A DNA stretch of 7,566 nt from Clostridia bacterium (GTDB taxonomy: Bacteria; Bacillota; Clostridia; Oscillospirales; CAG-382): contig JAFQII010000237.1 of NCBI GenBank assembly GCA_017397605.1, positions 1-7,566 on the forward strand. Reading direction: 5' to 3'. The notes under the pieces are model-generated. The model ran no database searches. It was not told the origin of the DNA and was given only the letters and a program-made list of their open reading frames with translations. Below, piece by piece: positions 1-5,444 of the stretch; position 1 is the stretch's first letter; each line of letters begins with the position of its first letter. The position numbers and the translations under genes were made by a program.

Positions 1-1369
1 CGACGGCATGCATCGGCGCGGCATCCGACTGCTGATGGACTTGGTCGTCAACCATACGTCCGACGAGCATAAGTGGTTTGAAGAGAGCAAAAAGAGCCGC
101 GACAACCCTTACCGCGACTACTACATCTGGCGCGACCCCGTCGACGGTCACGAGCCGAACGAATGGGTGGCGGCGTTTGGCGGCAGTGCGTGGGAATACG
201 ACGAAACGACGGGACAGTACTATCTGCACCTGTTCTCCAAAAAACAGCCCGACCTCAACTGGGAGAACCCGCGCGTGAGACAGGAAATCGCCGACATGAT
301 CAACTACTGGCTGGACATGGGCGTCGACGGCTTCCGCTGTGACGTGATCAATAATATTTCCAAAGACTTTACGCGCCCTTACGCAGGCGGAAACGGTCCG
401 AGACTGCATGAGTTTCTGCACGAGCTGCACGAACGCGCACTCGCCCCGCACGGTGCTTACACCGTCGGCGAAACGTGGGGACTTTCCCCCGCGCAGGCAC
501 TGGAGCTGACGGGCGAAGCGCGCGGGGAACTGACGATGACCTTTCAGTTTGAGCATCTTTTGCTGGGACGCGTCGGCGGGGATAAATTTGACCCCGAGCC
601 TTTGGACAAAAAGGCGTTTGTCGACATCCTTTCCAAGTGGGAGTACGGTCTGGCAAACGACAGCTACCCCGTGCTGGTGATGGAAAACCACGACCAGCCC
701 CGCGCACTGTCCCGCTTCGGCGACCGCGAACGCTATCCGTACGAAAGCGCGACCATGCTGGCGGCACTGCTGTACGGCATGCGCGGCGTTCCGTTTATTT
801 ATCAGGGGCAGGAGCTGGGCCTGCACGACCCCACGTTTGAGACTTTGGACGAGTACCGCGACATCGAGACCTTGAACGCCTACCGCGACTTAAAAGCCAC
901 GGGCAAATGGACGGACGAAGAGCTGCTTGCCAAACTGCAGTACGGCAGCCGCGACTGCGGACGCGTGCCGATTCCGTGGGACACGTCTGCGCACGGCGGC
1001 TTTACGAGCGGCACGCCGTGGATCAAAACGCAGGTCGACGCGGGCTTTACCGTCGCCGAGCAGGAGCAAGACGAGCGTTCCGTGTTGCATTTCTACCGCA
1101 AGCTGCTCACCTTGCGCAAGTCCGAGCCGTGCCTTGCGGACGGAACGTTTGATTTGTTGCTCAACGAAAACGACACCGCGGTCTACACGCGCACCGAGGG
1201 CAATGAAACGGTTTATGTCGTCTGCCGCTTTGCGGACACGCCGTGCGCGATGCCCGATTGCGTGCCGAAGGACGCGTCCGTTTTGCTTGCCAACTACAGC
1301 GAGTGCGGCGACACCTTGCTGCCCTACCAGGCGCTGTGGTTGAAGGCAGGGAACAAGGGGAACGCTTAA
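1..1369 (+). CDS. GH13 alpha-glucosidase, oligo-1,6-glucosidase-like (5' partial)
   Basis: This is a glycoside hydrolase family 13 enzyme that hydrolyses terminal alpha-glucosidic bonds of small oligosaccharides, probably in the cytoplasm. The reading frame is open from base 2, so the start and the first part of the barrel lie upstream. All later GH13 signatures are visible: region I DLVVNHTS (about base 38), region II GFRCDVIN with the nucleophile Asp at 341-343, the acid/base Glu of VGETWG at 470-472, and region IV ENHDQPR with the transition-state Asp at 692-694. The Val right after the nucleophile is known to favour alpha-1,6 over alpha-1,4 cleavage in this family, which points to oligo-1,6-glucosidase or dextran glucosidase; trehalose-6-phosphate hydrolase is a close alternative. 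The IYQGQELGL and CGRVPIPWD segments and a small C-terminal beta domain follow. About 455 residues are present of a usual 530-560. Family assignment is firm; the exact substrate is not. Confidence 0.93.
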   Translation, partial: DGMHRRGIRLLMDLVVNHTSDEHKWFEESKKSRDNPYRDYYIWRDPVDGHEPNEWVAAFGGSAWEYDETTGQYYLHLFSKKQPDLNWENPRVRQEIADMINYWLDMGVDGFRCDVINNISKDFTRPYAGGNGPRLHEFLHELHERALAPHGAYTVGETWGLSPAQALELTGEARGELTMTFQFEHLLLGRVGGDKFDPEPLDKKAFVDILSKWEYGLANDSYPVLVMENHDQPRALSRFGDRERYPYESATMLAALLYGMRGVPFIYQGQELGLHDPTFETLDEYRDIETLNAYRDLKATGKWTDEELLAKLQYGSRDCGRVPIPWDTSAHGGFTSGTPWIKTQVDAGFTVAEQEQDERSVLHFYRKLLTLRKSEPCLADGTFDLLLNENDTAVYTRTEGNETVYVVCRFADTPCAMPDCVPKDASVLLANYSECGDTLLPYQALWLKAGNKGNA

Positions 1370-1390
1370 ACTTTTTTTGAAAAAAAGCTT
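1368..1390. repeat. A/T-rich hairpin at glucosidase gene end
   Basis: Directly at the stop codon, CTTTTTTT (1371-1378) faces AAAAAAAG (1380-1387) across a very short loop, with partial extension to 1368 and 1390. It is followed by CAAGAATCCAAAAAAC, which resembles the sequence beside the hairpin at 6731-6767 read on the other strand. It may be part of a dispersed gene-end element. It lacks a GC-rich stem and is not a classical terminator on its own. Confidence 0.4.
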
Positions 1391-1413
1391 CAAGAATCCA
1401 AAAAACTTGATTG

Positions 1414-1433
1414 CCCGACACTCCCGTGTCGGG
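1414..1433. repeat. 8-bp perfect hairpin in the convergent spacer
   Basis: CCCGACAC (1414-1421) pairs perfectly with GTGTCGGG (1426-1433) around a TCCC loop. No T tract follows on the plus strand, so it may be a 3'-end stabiliser or an accessory to the terminator just downstream. Confidence 0.5.
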
Positions 1434-1440
1434 GGGATGT

Positions 1441-1470
1441 CAAAAAGGAGCCGTTTGGGCTCCCTTTTTG
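1441..1470. terminator. bidirectional rho-independent terminator
   Basis: GGAGCC (1447-1452) pairs with GGCTCC (1458-1463) around GTTTG, flanked by A5 at 1442-1446 and T5 at 1465-1469. Read on plus it ends the glucosidase transcript. Read on minus it lies 4 bases beyond the stop of membrane protein B and ends the sigma operon. The converging genes therefore share one terminator. Confidence 0.85.
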
Positions 1471-1473
1471 TCT

Positions 1474-2322
1474 TTATGGTTCTGCGTGGATATGGCTTGC
1501 GATCGTTTCAAAGTCGGCGTGGGTATCGGATGAGATGACATAGAGACAATCGTTATAAAACAACTGATATTCGAGCATCTCTAATCCCGGGACGTGGTAA
1601 TAGGTGAAACCATTTACTGTATATCTTTCTATATTGGGTGCTTTGCTGGTGAGATCCATTTCAGTATATGGCAAAGTGTTCGAATACACCGTATAATCAG
1701 CATTCGGATAATGAGCTATTATACAAAGCATATCGCCTGCAACAAACATGCGAATGGGCTTATTGTCTGCCAAATCCAAATCAAGTGGATATACAATACT
1801 ATATTTGGTTTCCGAAATTAACACTTCAAAATTGTCAAAATAGCGAGTATTTTTATCTGCGGCCAGTTGTGAGTCGCCGTTTGTAATCATTTCACCAACT
1901 TCGATTCCTAATAAATCCTTAATGTTATCCACAAACCCCTCAAAGGGTCCGAGGTATGACGCGTAAACGGTCAAACCCAGCGAGGACAGCAGAATCACCG
2001 CGGCGGCGATGAGGATGATTTTTTTCAGTAGCGGCATACGGCGCATCGGTTGCGGCGCGGTCGCTTGGCAAACCAACGCATCGTAACGTTCCGGCGGAAC
2101 GACCTCGCGGGCATGGTCAAAGACGTCCGTGCCGTCCAGCCTTTGTAACAGCGCGTCCAGAATGGTCGGCTCGCCGCAATTGTCCGTTTCCGTACGGTCG
2201 ATCTCGTACGCAAACAGCGCGCGGACGGTCGAAAGGGGCAGTGCTTCCACTGCGATTTGATTGTCGAGAATCAGCTCGCGGAGCTGATCCGTTGGGTAAC
2301 CCGACGGGTTTAAGCTATGCAT
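1474..2322 (-). CDS. membrane protein B, putative anti-sigma/sensor next to an ECF sigma factor
   Basis: A 282-residue protein, not recognised as a named gene. Residues 1-99 are charged and presumably cytoplasmic. About 100-122 (KKIILIAAAVILLSSLG followed by TVYASY) form one membrane helix with basic residues before it, so the remaining ~160 residues should lie outside the cell. The ATG at 2322 is chosen because GGAGGT sits 6 bases upstream; the same frame stays open to 2508, but that region overlaps the sigma gene. The gene is third in the operon, 49 bases after the sigma stop, the usual place of an anti-sigma factor. No zinc anti-sigma motif (HxxxCxxC) is seen. It is a paralogue of the protein encoded at 2973-3821, with the same length, near-identical residues 40-80 and 101-143, and a diverged ectodomain. 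The C-terminal part, ending in an HADFETIASHI-type helix, vaguely recalls DUF4367-like ectodomains. Sigma control is inferred from context. Confidence 0.8.
   Translation of the reverse strand: MHSLNPSGYPTDQLRELILDNQIAVEALPLSTVRALFAYEIDRTETDNCGEPTILDALLQRLDGTDVFDHAREVVPPERYDALVCQATAPQPMRRMPLLKKIILIAAAVILLSSLGLTVYASYLGPFEGFVDNIKDLLGIEVGEMITNGDSQLAADKNTRYFDNFEVLISETKYSIVYPLDLDLADNKPIRMFVAGDMLCIIAHYPNADYTVYSNTLPYTEMDLTSKAPNIERYTVNGFTYYHVPGLEMLEYQLFYNDCLYVISSDTHADFETIASHIHAEP
1894..2322 (-). repeat. duplicated N-terminal/TM module, copy in gene B
   Basis: Codons 1-143 of protein B match codons 1-143 of protein A (3393-3821) without gaps at a constant offset of 1499 bases. Several stretches are nearly identical as DNA, for example around 1928-1950 and 2101-2140. 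Confidence 0.85.
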
Positions 2323-2328
2323 GAGCGT

Positions 2329-2334
2329 ACCTCC
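2329..2334 (-). promoter_or_regulatory. ribosome binding site deciding the start of membrane protein B
   Basis: GGAGGT on the minus strand, 6 bases before the ATG at 2322. It rules out the longer in-frame extension to 2508 and makes protein B exactly as long as its paralogue. Confidence 0.8.
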
Positions 2335-2357
2335 GTTTTGATAGACTGTCTGTCGTT

Positions 2358-2383
2358 GGAAAAACTCTTTTTTAGAGATTTCC
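2358..2383 (-). other. imperfect hairpin across the sigma stop codon
   Basis: On the minus strand GGAAA and CTCT pair with AGAG and TTTCC around an A-rich loop, with a small internal bulge. The structure spans the stop codon at 2372-2374 and is followed by TTTTCC. It could tune expression of the downstream gene or be chance; the stem is weak. Confidence 0.3.
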
Positions 2384-2917
2384 CGAGCGGACACGTTCTT
2401 CGATCTGCTTTTTGGCATCGTGTAAGAACGTGCGGACAGTACTCTCGGAGATCTGCATTTCCCGAGCGATCTGCGCGTTGGTCTTATGTTCGCGGTATTT
2501 GGCGACAAACGCCTGTCTGACGCGCGGGTTCAGCTCGTCGATCAGCTTTTGCGGGACGCCTTTTTCGATCCAATCCTCATAAATGAGGTCCTGCACAAAG
2601 CGCTCGCTGCTTTGGTCGGCGATCTCACTTGTCTCCTCGTCGATCGGGTGGAACAGCGATTGCTCTTTGATTGCCGTGCGCTTACAATGCCTTGCGCAGT
2701 TTTTGGCAGTTGCGATCAGCCACAGCACAGGGTTGTCCCTGGAAAAAAGCTCGTCCTTTTTTTGGCAAGCGATCAAAAACGCTTGGCTCAGGCAATCTTC
2801 CGCCATGGATTCGTTTTCCGCGCCGAGCGTCCGCAGAACAGCAAACAGAATGACGTCCCTGTATTTTATAAATAATTCGCCAAGTATGGCGTTTTGTTGT
2901 TTTTCGGTCTTTTTCAA
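2372..2917 (-). CDS. ECF-type RNA polymerase sigma factor (sigma-70 family)
   Basis: A 181-residue sigma factor that should direct RNA polymerase to a small regulon. Residues ~10-80 carry the region 2 pattern: an N-terminal helix, AEDCLSQAFLIA, then NPVLWLIATAKNCARHCKR, where region 2.4 contacts the -10 element. A variable linker (~82-120) follows, and region 4 (~125-175) contains the helix-turn-helix KTNAQIAREMQISESTVRTF for -35 recognition. Length and lack of region 3 fit the ECF class. The start is a TTG at 2917, with GAGG 7 bases upstream and no ATG that would keep region 2 intact. It sits between two paralogous membrane proteins, 55 bases after one and 49 bases before the other, all on one strand, so one mRNA is likely. 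The rare start codon may keep its level low. ECF group and target promoters cannot be read from this sequence. Confidence 0.88.
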   Translation of the reverse strand: MKKTEKQQNAILGELFIKYRDVILFAVLRTLGAENESMAEDCLSQAFLIACQKKDELFSRDNPVLWLIATAKNCARHCKRTAIKEQSLFHPIDEETSEIADQSSERFVQDLIYEDWIEKGVPQKLIDELNPRVRQAFVAKYREHKTNAQIAREMQISESTVRTFLHDAKKQIEERVRSGNL

Positions 2918-2962
2918 TTTCGCACCTCAACAAGATTTGATGGGGGAAAAGCAAATCAATGT

Positions 2963-2986
2963 GAAAACCGATTTAAGACGGTTTTT
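2963..2986 (-). other. hairpin across the stop of membrane protein A, possible attenuator
   Basis: AAAACCG (2964-2970) and CGGTTTT (2979-2985) form a 7-bp stem with an 8-base loop containing the stop codon (2973-2975). On the minus strand the second arm ends in TTTTC, so it resembles a weak terminator between membrane protein A and the sigma gene. It may cause partial termination and lower sigma output. The short T run makes this uncertain. Confidence 0.4.
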
Positions 2987-3821
2987 CCATATGCTCGGCG
3001 ATGGCGAGGAAATCGGCGTGGGTTTTTACGATGATCACATAAAAATTGTTGTTGTCAAACATGGTGTATTGAATGCCGTCTTTATTGTCGCAGGCGTAAT
3101 ATGTCAAGCCGTTTACAACAAAGGTTTGTTCCGGCGGCGTAAACGAACGAAAATCCTCTTCGGTGGATGATGCATCCTGAATGTGAATGTCCAATGTGCC
3201 GCAAGGGTATTGAACGTTAATATTCATCAATTGCCCCGATCGGAACAGCATAACTGCATCTTTTCCTTTGGTTGGATGGTTTTTTGGAAAAAGAATATCA
3301 TAACTGTGTTTTTCGAGGAGCGATTCCATATCATCAAAAAATGAGCAGGTGTTATCTATTGCCAATTCTTCATTTCCGTTGACGAGGACTTTTCCTACTT
3401 CAATCCCAAACAAGTCTTTGATATTATCCACAAACCCCTCAAAGGGGCCCAAATAGGACGCGTAAACGGTCACGCCCAGCGAAGACAGCAAAATGACTGC
3501 GGCGGCGATGAGGATGATTTTTTTGAACGTTGGCATACGCCGTACTGTGTGAATTTTCGTTGCTTGACGTACCAGCTCGGTGTAACGCGCCTCGGGAACG
3601 ACCTCGCGGGCATGGTCAAAGACGTCCGTGCCGTCCAGCCTTTGCAACAGCGCATCCAGAACGGTCGGCTCGTCGCAATTGTCCGTTTCCGTACGGTCGA
3701 TCTCGTATGCAAGCAACGCACGTGCGGTTTCATACGACAGCGCATCGACAGTTATTTGGTTGTCAAGGATCTGCGCGCGCAGTGCTTCTGCGTCGTATTC
3801 CGTCAAATGTGTGCGTGGCAT
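2973..3821 (-). CDS. membrane protein A, putative sensor/anti-sigma, first gene of the sigma operon
   Basis: A 282-residue protein with the same plan as the product of 1474-2322: a cytoplasmic N-terminal ~99 residues, one membrane helix at about 100-122 (KKIILIAAAVILLSSLG), a conserved juxtamembrane stretch YLGPFEGFVDNIKDL, and a ~140-residue outside domain. Hand alignment without gaps over residues 18-143 gives about 80 % identity to the paralogue; beyond residue ~145 similarity is low except near VNG(F/L)TYY and the terminal HADF..IA.H helix. The ATG at 3821 has GAGGAGGT about 6 bases upstream. It is the promoter-proximal gene, just before the ECF sigma gene. Placing one such protein before and one after the sigma gene suggests both bind the same sigma factor through the conserved half while sensing different signals outside. 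That role is inferred; no named family is claimed beyond a loose DUF4367-like resemblance. Confidence 0.8.
   Translation of the reverse strand: MPRTHLTEYDAEALRAQILDNQITVDALSYETARALLAYEIDRTETDNCDEPTVLDALLQRLDGTDVFDHAREVVPEARYTELVRQATKIHTVRRMPTFKKIILIAAAVILLSSLGVTVYASYLGPFEGFVDNIKDLFGIEVGKVLVNGNEELAIDNTCSFFDDMESLLEKHSYDILFPKNHPTKGKDAVMLFRSGQLMNINVQYPCGTLDIHIQDASSTEEDFRSFTPPEQTFVVNGLTYYACDNKDGIQYTMFDNNNFYVIIVKTHADFLAIAEHMEKPS
3393..3821 (-). repeat. duplicated N-terminal/TM module, copy in gene A
   Basis: This is the partner of 1894-2322. The remaining 139 codons and the stop have the same total length in both genes but have diverged strongly in sequence. Confidence 0.85.
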
Positions 3822-3895
3822 GCATACACCTCCTCTATCATAAGAATTCCTTCAAAATGCCATTTGTCCGCCCAAAAAAGAAAAATTGCAAAAAC

Positions 3896-3924
3896 ATTTT
3901 ACCATACTGTGGCGTTTATTGCAA
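3896..3924 (-). promoter_or_regulatory. sigma-A promoter of the sensor-sigma-sensor operon
   Basis: On the minus strand, TTGCAA (-35, 3919-3924) is followed after 17 bases by TAAAAT (-10, 3896-3901), preceded by TGG (extended -10). Transcription would start near 3889, giving a leader of about 68 bases. No convincing ECF-type AAC/CGT promoter was seen, so the operon seems to be made by the housekeeping sigma factor rather than autoregulated. Confidence 0.75.
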
Positions 3925-3945
3925 CATCGTTTTTTTGATGACCTC

Positions 3946-3955
3946 TGTGATCACA
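3946..3955. promoter_or_regulatory. palindrome between divergent promoters, possible operator
   Basis: TGTGATCACA is a perfect 10-bp palindrome lying between the two outward-facing -35 boxes (3919-3924 and 3970-3975). A regulator bound here could affect both operons. A palindrome of this size can occur by chance. Confidence 0.35.
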
Positions 3956-3969
3956 AAACCGTCTGCCTG

Positions 3970-3999
3970 TTGACAACTTCCCGTATCATGTGTTACAAT
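3970..3999 (+). promoter_or_regulatory. sigma-A promoter of the CARF nuclease gene
   Basis: TTGACA (3970-3975, a perfect -35) is followed after 18 bases by TACAAT (3994-3999) with an upstream TG (extended -10). Transcription would begin near 4006, giving a leader of only about 23 bases before the TTG start. The promoter covers the GTG at 3990 and so excludes it as a start codon. Confidence 0.8.
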
Positions 4000-4014
4000 A
4001 CAAAAAACGCAGTT

Positions 4015-4031
4015 GGGAGGCGAACGGTTTG
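4015..4031 (+). promoter_or_regulatory. ribosome binding site and TTG start of the CARF nuclease
   Basis: GGGAGG (4015-4020), 8 bases, then TTG (4029-4031). It fixes the start 13 codons inside the longest open frame. A rare TTG start with a strong ribosome site suggests modest, controlled expression of a potentially toxic enzyme. Confidence 0.75.
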
Positions 4032-5294
4032 ACAAGTGGTTTTACCTTGGTAGAATTTTTTGACAGTGCGGCGTGCAAAAACATCTGCGCGTGTCTGACG
4101 CACGCGCCCGCGCGCGTGATCTTTGTCGGCGGCAGCGGCAAGCTGATGCGGCGGCACATCGAGCTGTACCAAGAGGTGTTTGCGTCCCGCGGACTGACGG
4201 TCGAATGCATTTACAAGACCGTCGGCAAGAGCAATCTGGAGCAGGCGGTGCGCTTGCTTTCGGAGATCGTGGAGACCTATGACAGCGTGATGCTTGACAT
4301 CACGGGCGGTGACGAACTGCTGACGCTGGCGCTGGGCATCGTTGTGTCACGCTATCCCGGCAAAAACATTCAGCTTCACCGCATGAACCTTGCAAACAAC
4401 ACCGTCTACGACTACGACATGGACGGCAAGCCCGCGTCTTTTTCGGCACCCGCCCTCTCGGTGGAAGAAAACATCCGCATCCACGGCGGCGAGGTCGTCT
4501 ACGGCGGGGTGGAGGAAGAAAACACCTACCGCTGGAATCTTGACGACGCGTTTGTGCGCGATATCGGGCGCATCTGGCGCATCTGCAAGCGCGACGTGCG
4601 TTTGTGGAACACGCAGATCGGCGTGTTTGACGCCGCGTCGGAGGTCGGCGAGGTCAGCGGGGACGGCTTGACCGTTTCGGTTGCGGTTCCCGTGCTCAAG
4701 CAGGAGCTGTTCCGCCGCAGGGCAAAATTTGTGACGGCGGACGGGATTTTGTCCGACCTGCGCCATTTTGGGCTGATCAGGCAATACGACGCGGACGATC
4801 AAACGCTGACGGTCTCCTTTGCGGACAAGCAGATCAAGCGCTGTCTGACCAAAGCGGGCAACGCGCTGGAGCTGGCGACGTTTCTTGCGGCAAAAAATGC
4901 CGTTGAAAAGGACGGCGCGCCCTCGTATCACGACGTGCAAAACGGCGTGGTCATCGACTGGGACGGCACGTTTTGCGAGGTCGGCGAGGACGGCTGTTTT
5001 GACACCGAAAACGAGATCGACGTGATTTTGATGCACGGCGCCGTGCCCGTGTTTGTTTCGTGCAAGAACGGTTTTGTCGAGTCAAGCGAGCTGTACAAGC
5101 TTTCGACCGTGGCGCAACGGTTTGGCGGCACGCTTGCCAAAAAGGTGCTGGTTGCCACGGCGATCGACAGCTTGGGCGAGGCAGGGGAGTACCTGCGCGC
5201 ACGCGCCAAAGACATGCGCATCAAGCTGATCGAAAACGTGCAGGACCTCGACGACGCCGCGTTTGCCAAAAAAATGCGCGGTCTGTGGAAATGA
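4029..5294 (+). CDS. DUF1887 family CARF-domain nuclease, Card1/Can2-like
   Basis: A 421-residue protein of the DUF1887 type, whose studied members Card1 and Can2 bind cyclic oligoadenylate through a CARF domain and then cut nucleic acids. Numbering is from the TTG at 4029. Residues ~28-130 form a Rossmann-like CARF domain with VIFVGGSGKLM (30-40) and the signature DITGGDELLTLALG (90-103). Residues ~175-275 are a linker with a winged-helix-like ILSDLRHFGLI. Residues ~278-421 form the nuclease domain: an early Glu in ALELATFLAAK (E281), ENEID with the metal-binding Asp (D331), then VSCKNG with Lys346. In a standard PD-(D/E)xK site the residue two before the Lys is acidic; here it is Ser344. 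The TTG start has GGGAGG 8 bases upstream; the in-frame GTG at 3990 falls inside the promoter. The gene stands alone with its own promoter and terminator and no cas gene in view, so the activating signal and target are unknown. Confidence 0.85.
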   Translation: MTSGFTLVEFFDSAACKNICACLTHAPARVIFVGGSGKLMRRHIELYQEVFASRGLTVECIYKTVGKSNLEQAVRLLSEIVETYDSVMLDITGGDELLTLALGIVVSRYPGKNIQLHRMNLANNTVYDYDMDGKPASFSAPALSVEENIRIHGGEVVYGGVEEENTYRWNLDDAFVRDIGRIWRICKRDVRLWNTQIGVFDAASEVGEVSGDGLTVSVAVPVLKQELFRRRAKFVTADGILSDLRHFGLIRQYDADDQTLTVSFADKQIKRCLTKAGNALELATFLAAKNAVEKDGAPSYHDVQNGVVIDWDGTFCEVGEDGCFDTENEIDVILMHGAVPVFVSCKNGFVESSELYKLSTVAQRFGGTLAKKVLVATAIDSLGEAGEYLRARAKDMRIKLIENVQDLDDAAFAKKMRGLWK

Positions 5295-5355
5295 AAAAGA
5301 GCCCAAGGGGTGCCTTCCATAAAGCAGGTTTTAACTGCCGATAGAAAATCATCTT

Positions 5356-5384
5356 CGTAGGGGCGTTCTGTGAACGCCCCTACG
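5356..5384. repeat. REP/MITE-like palindrome, 13-bp perfect stem
   Basis: CGTAGGGGCGTTC (5356-5368) and its exact inverse complement (5372-5384) flank a TGT loop. Palindromes beginning with a GTAGGGGCG-type core are, to my recollection, dispersed in many copies between genes in several bacterial lineages including Clostridia. This copy lies between the CARF nuclease stop and its terminator. Only one copy is in the window, so repeat status is inferred. Confidence 0.6.
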
Positions 5385-5391
5385 GCAAAAG

Positions 5392-5423
5392 GACAGAGAA
5401 CGTTAAAATTCTCTGTCTTTTTT
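5392..5423 (+). terminator. rho-independent terminator of the CARF nuclease gene
   Basis: GACAGAGAA (5392-5400) pairs with TTCTCTGTC (5409-5417), an 8-base A/T-rich loop between, followed by six T residues (5418-5423). On the minus strand it is followed by CTTTTG, so it may also help end the converging XRE gene. Confidence 0.9.
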
Positions 5424-5444
5424 ACACGCCTTGCGCGTTGAGGA

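Noticed and set aside
890..1393. 167-codon open frame on the minus strand opposite the glucosidase
   Set aside because: It is a shadow of the GH13 gene; composition is Arg/Ala-rich and no start signal is seen.
2323..2508. 62-codon N-terminal extension of membrane protein B
   Set aside because: It overlaps the sigma gene in another frame, and a strong ribosome site fixes the start at 2322, matching the paralogue's length.
2583..3170. 195-codon open frame on the plus strand across the sigma and membrane protein A genes
   Set aside because: It runs antisense to two recognised genes, and its product shows no coherent domain.
1474..3821. Zinc-binding anti-sigma (ZAS) domain in proteins A or B
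   Set aside because: No HxxxCxxC pattern is present in either cytoplasmic part.
3822..3969. ECF autoregulatory promoter (AAC ... CGT) for the sigma operon
   Set aside because: AAC occurs by chance, but no correctly spaced CGT-type -10 was found; the sigma-A promoter is far better.
4347..5036. 229-codon open frame on the minus strand opposite the CARF nuclease
   Set aside because: It is a by-product of GC-rich codons of the real gene; it has no ribosome site, no family pattern and lies fully inside a well-supported gene.
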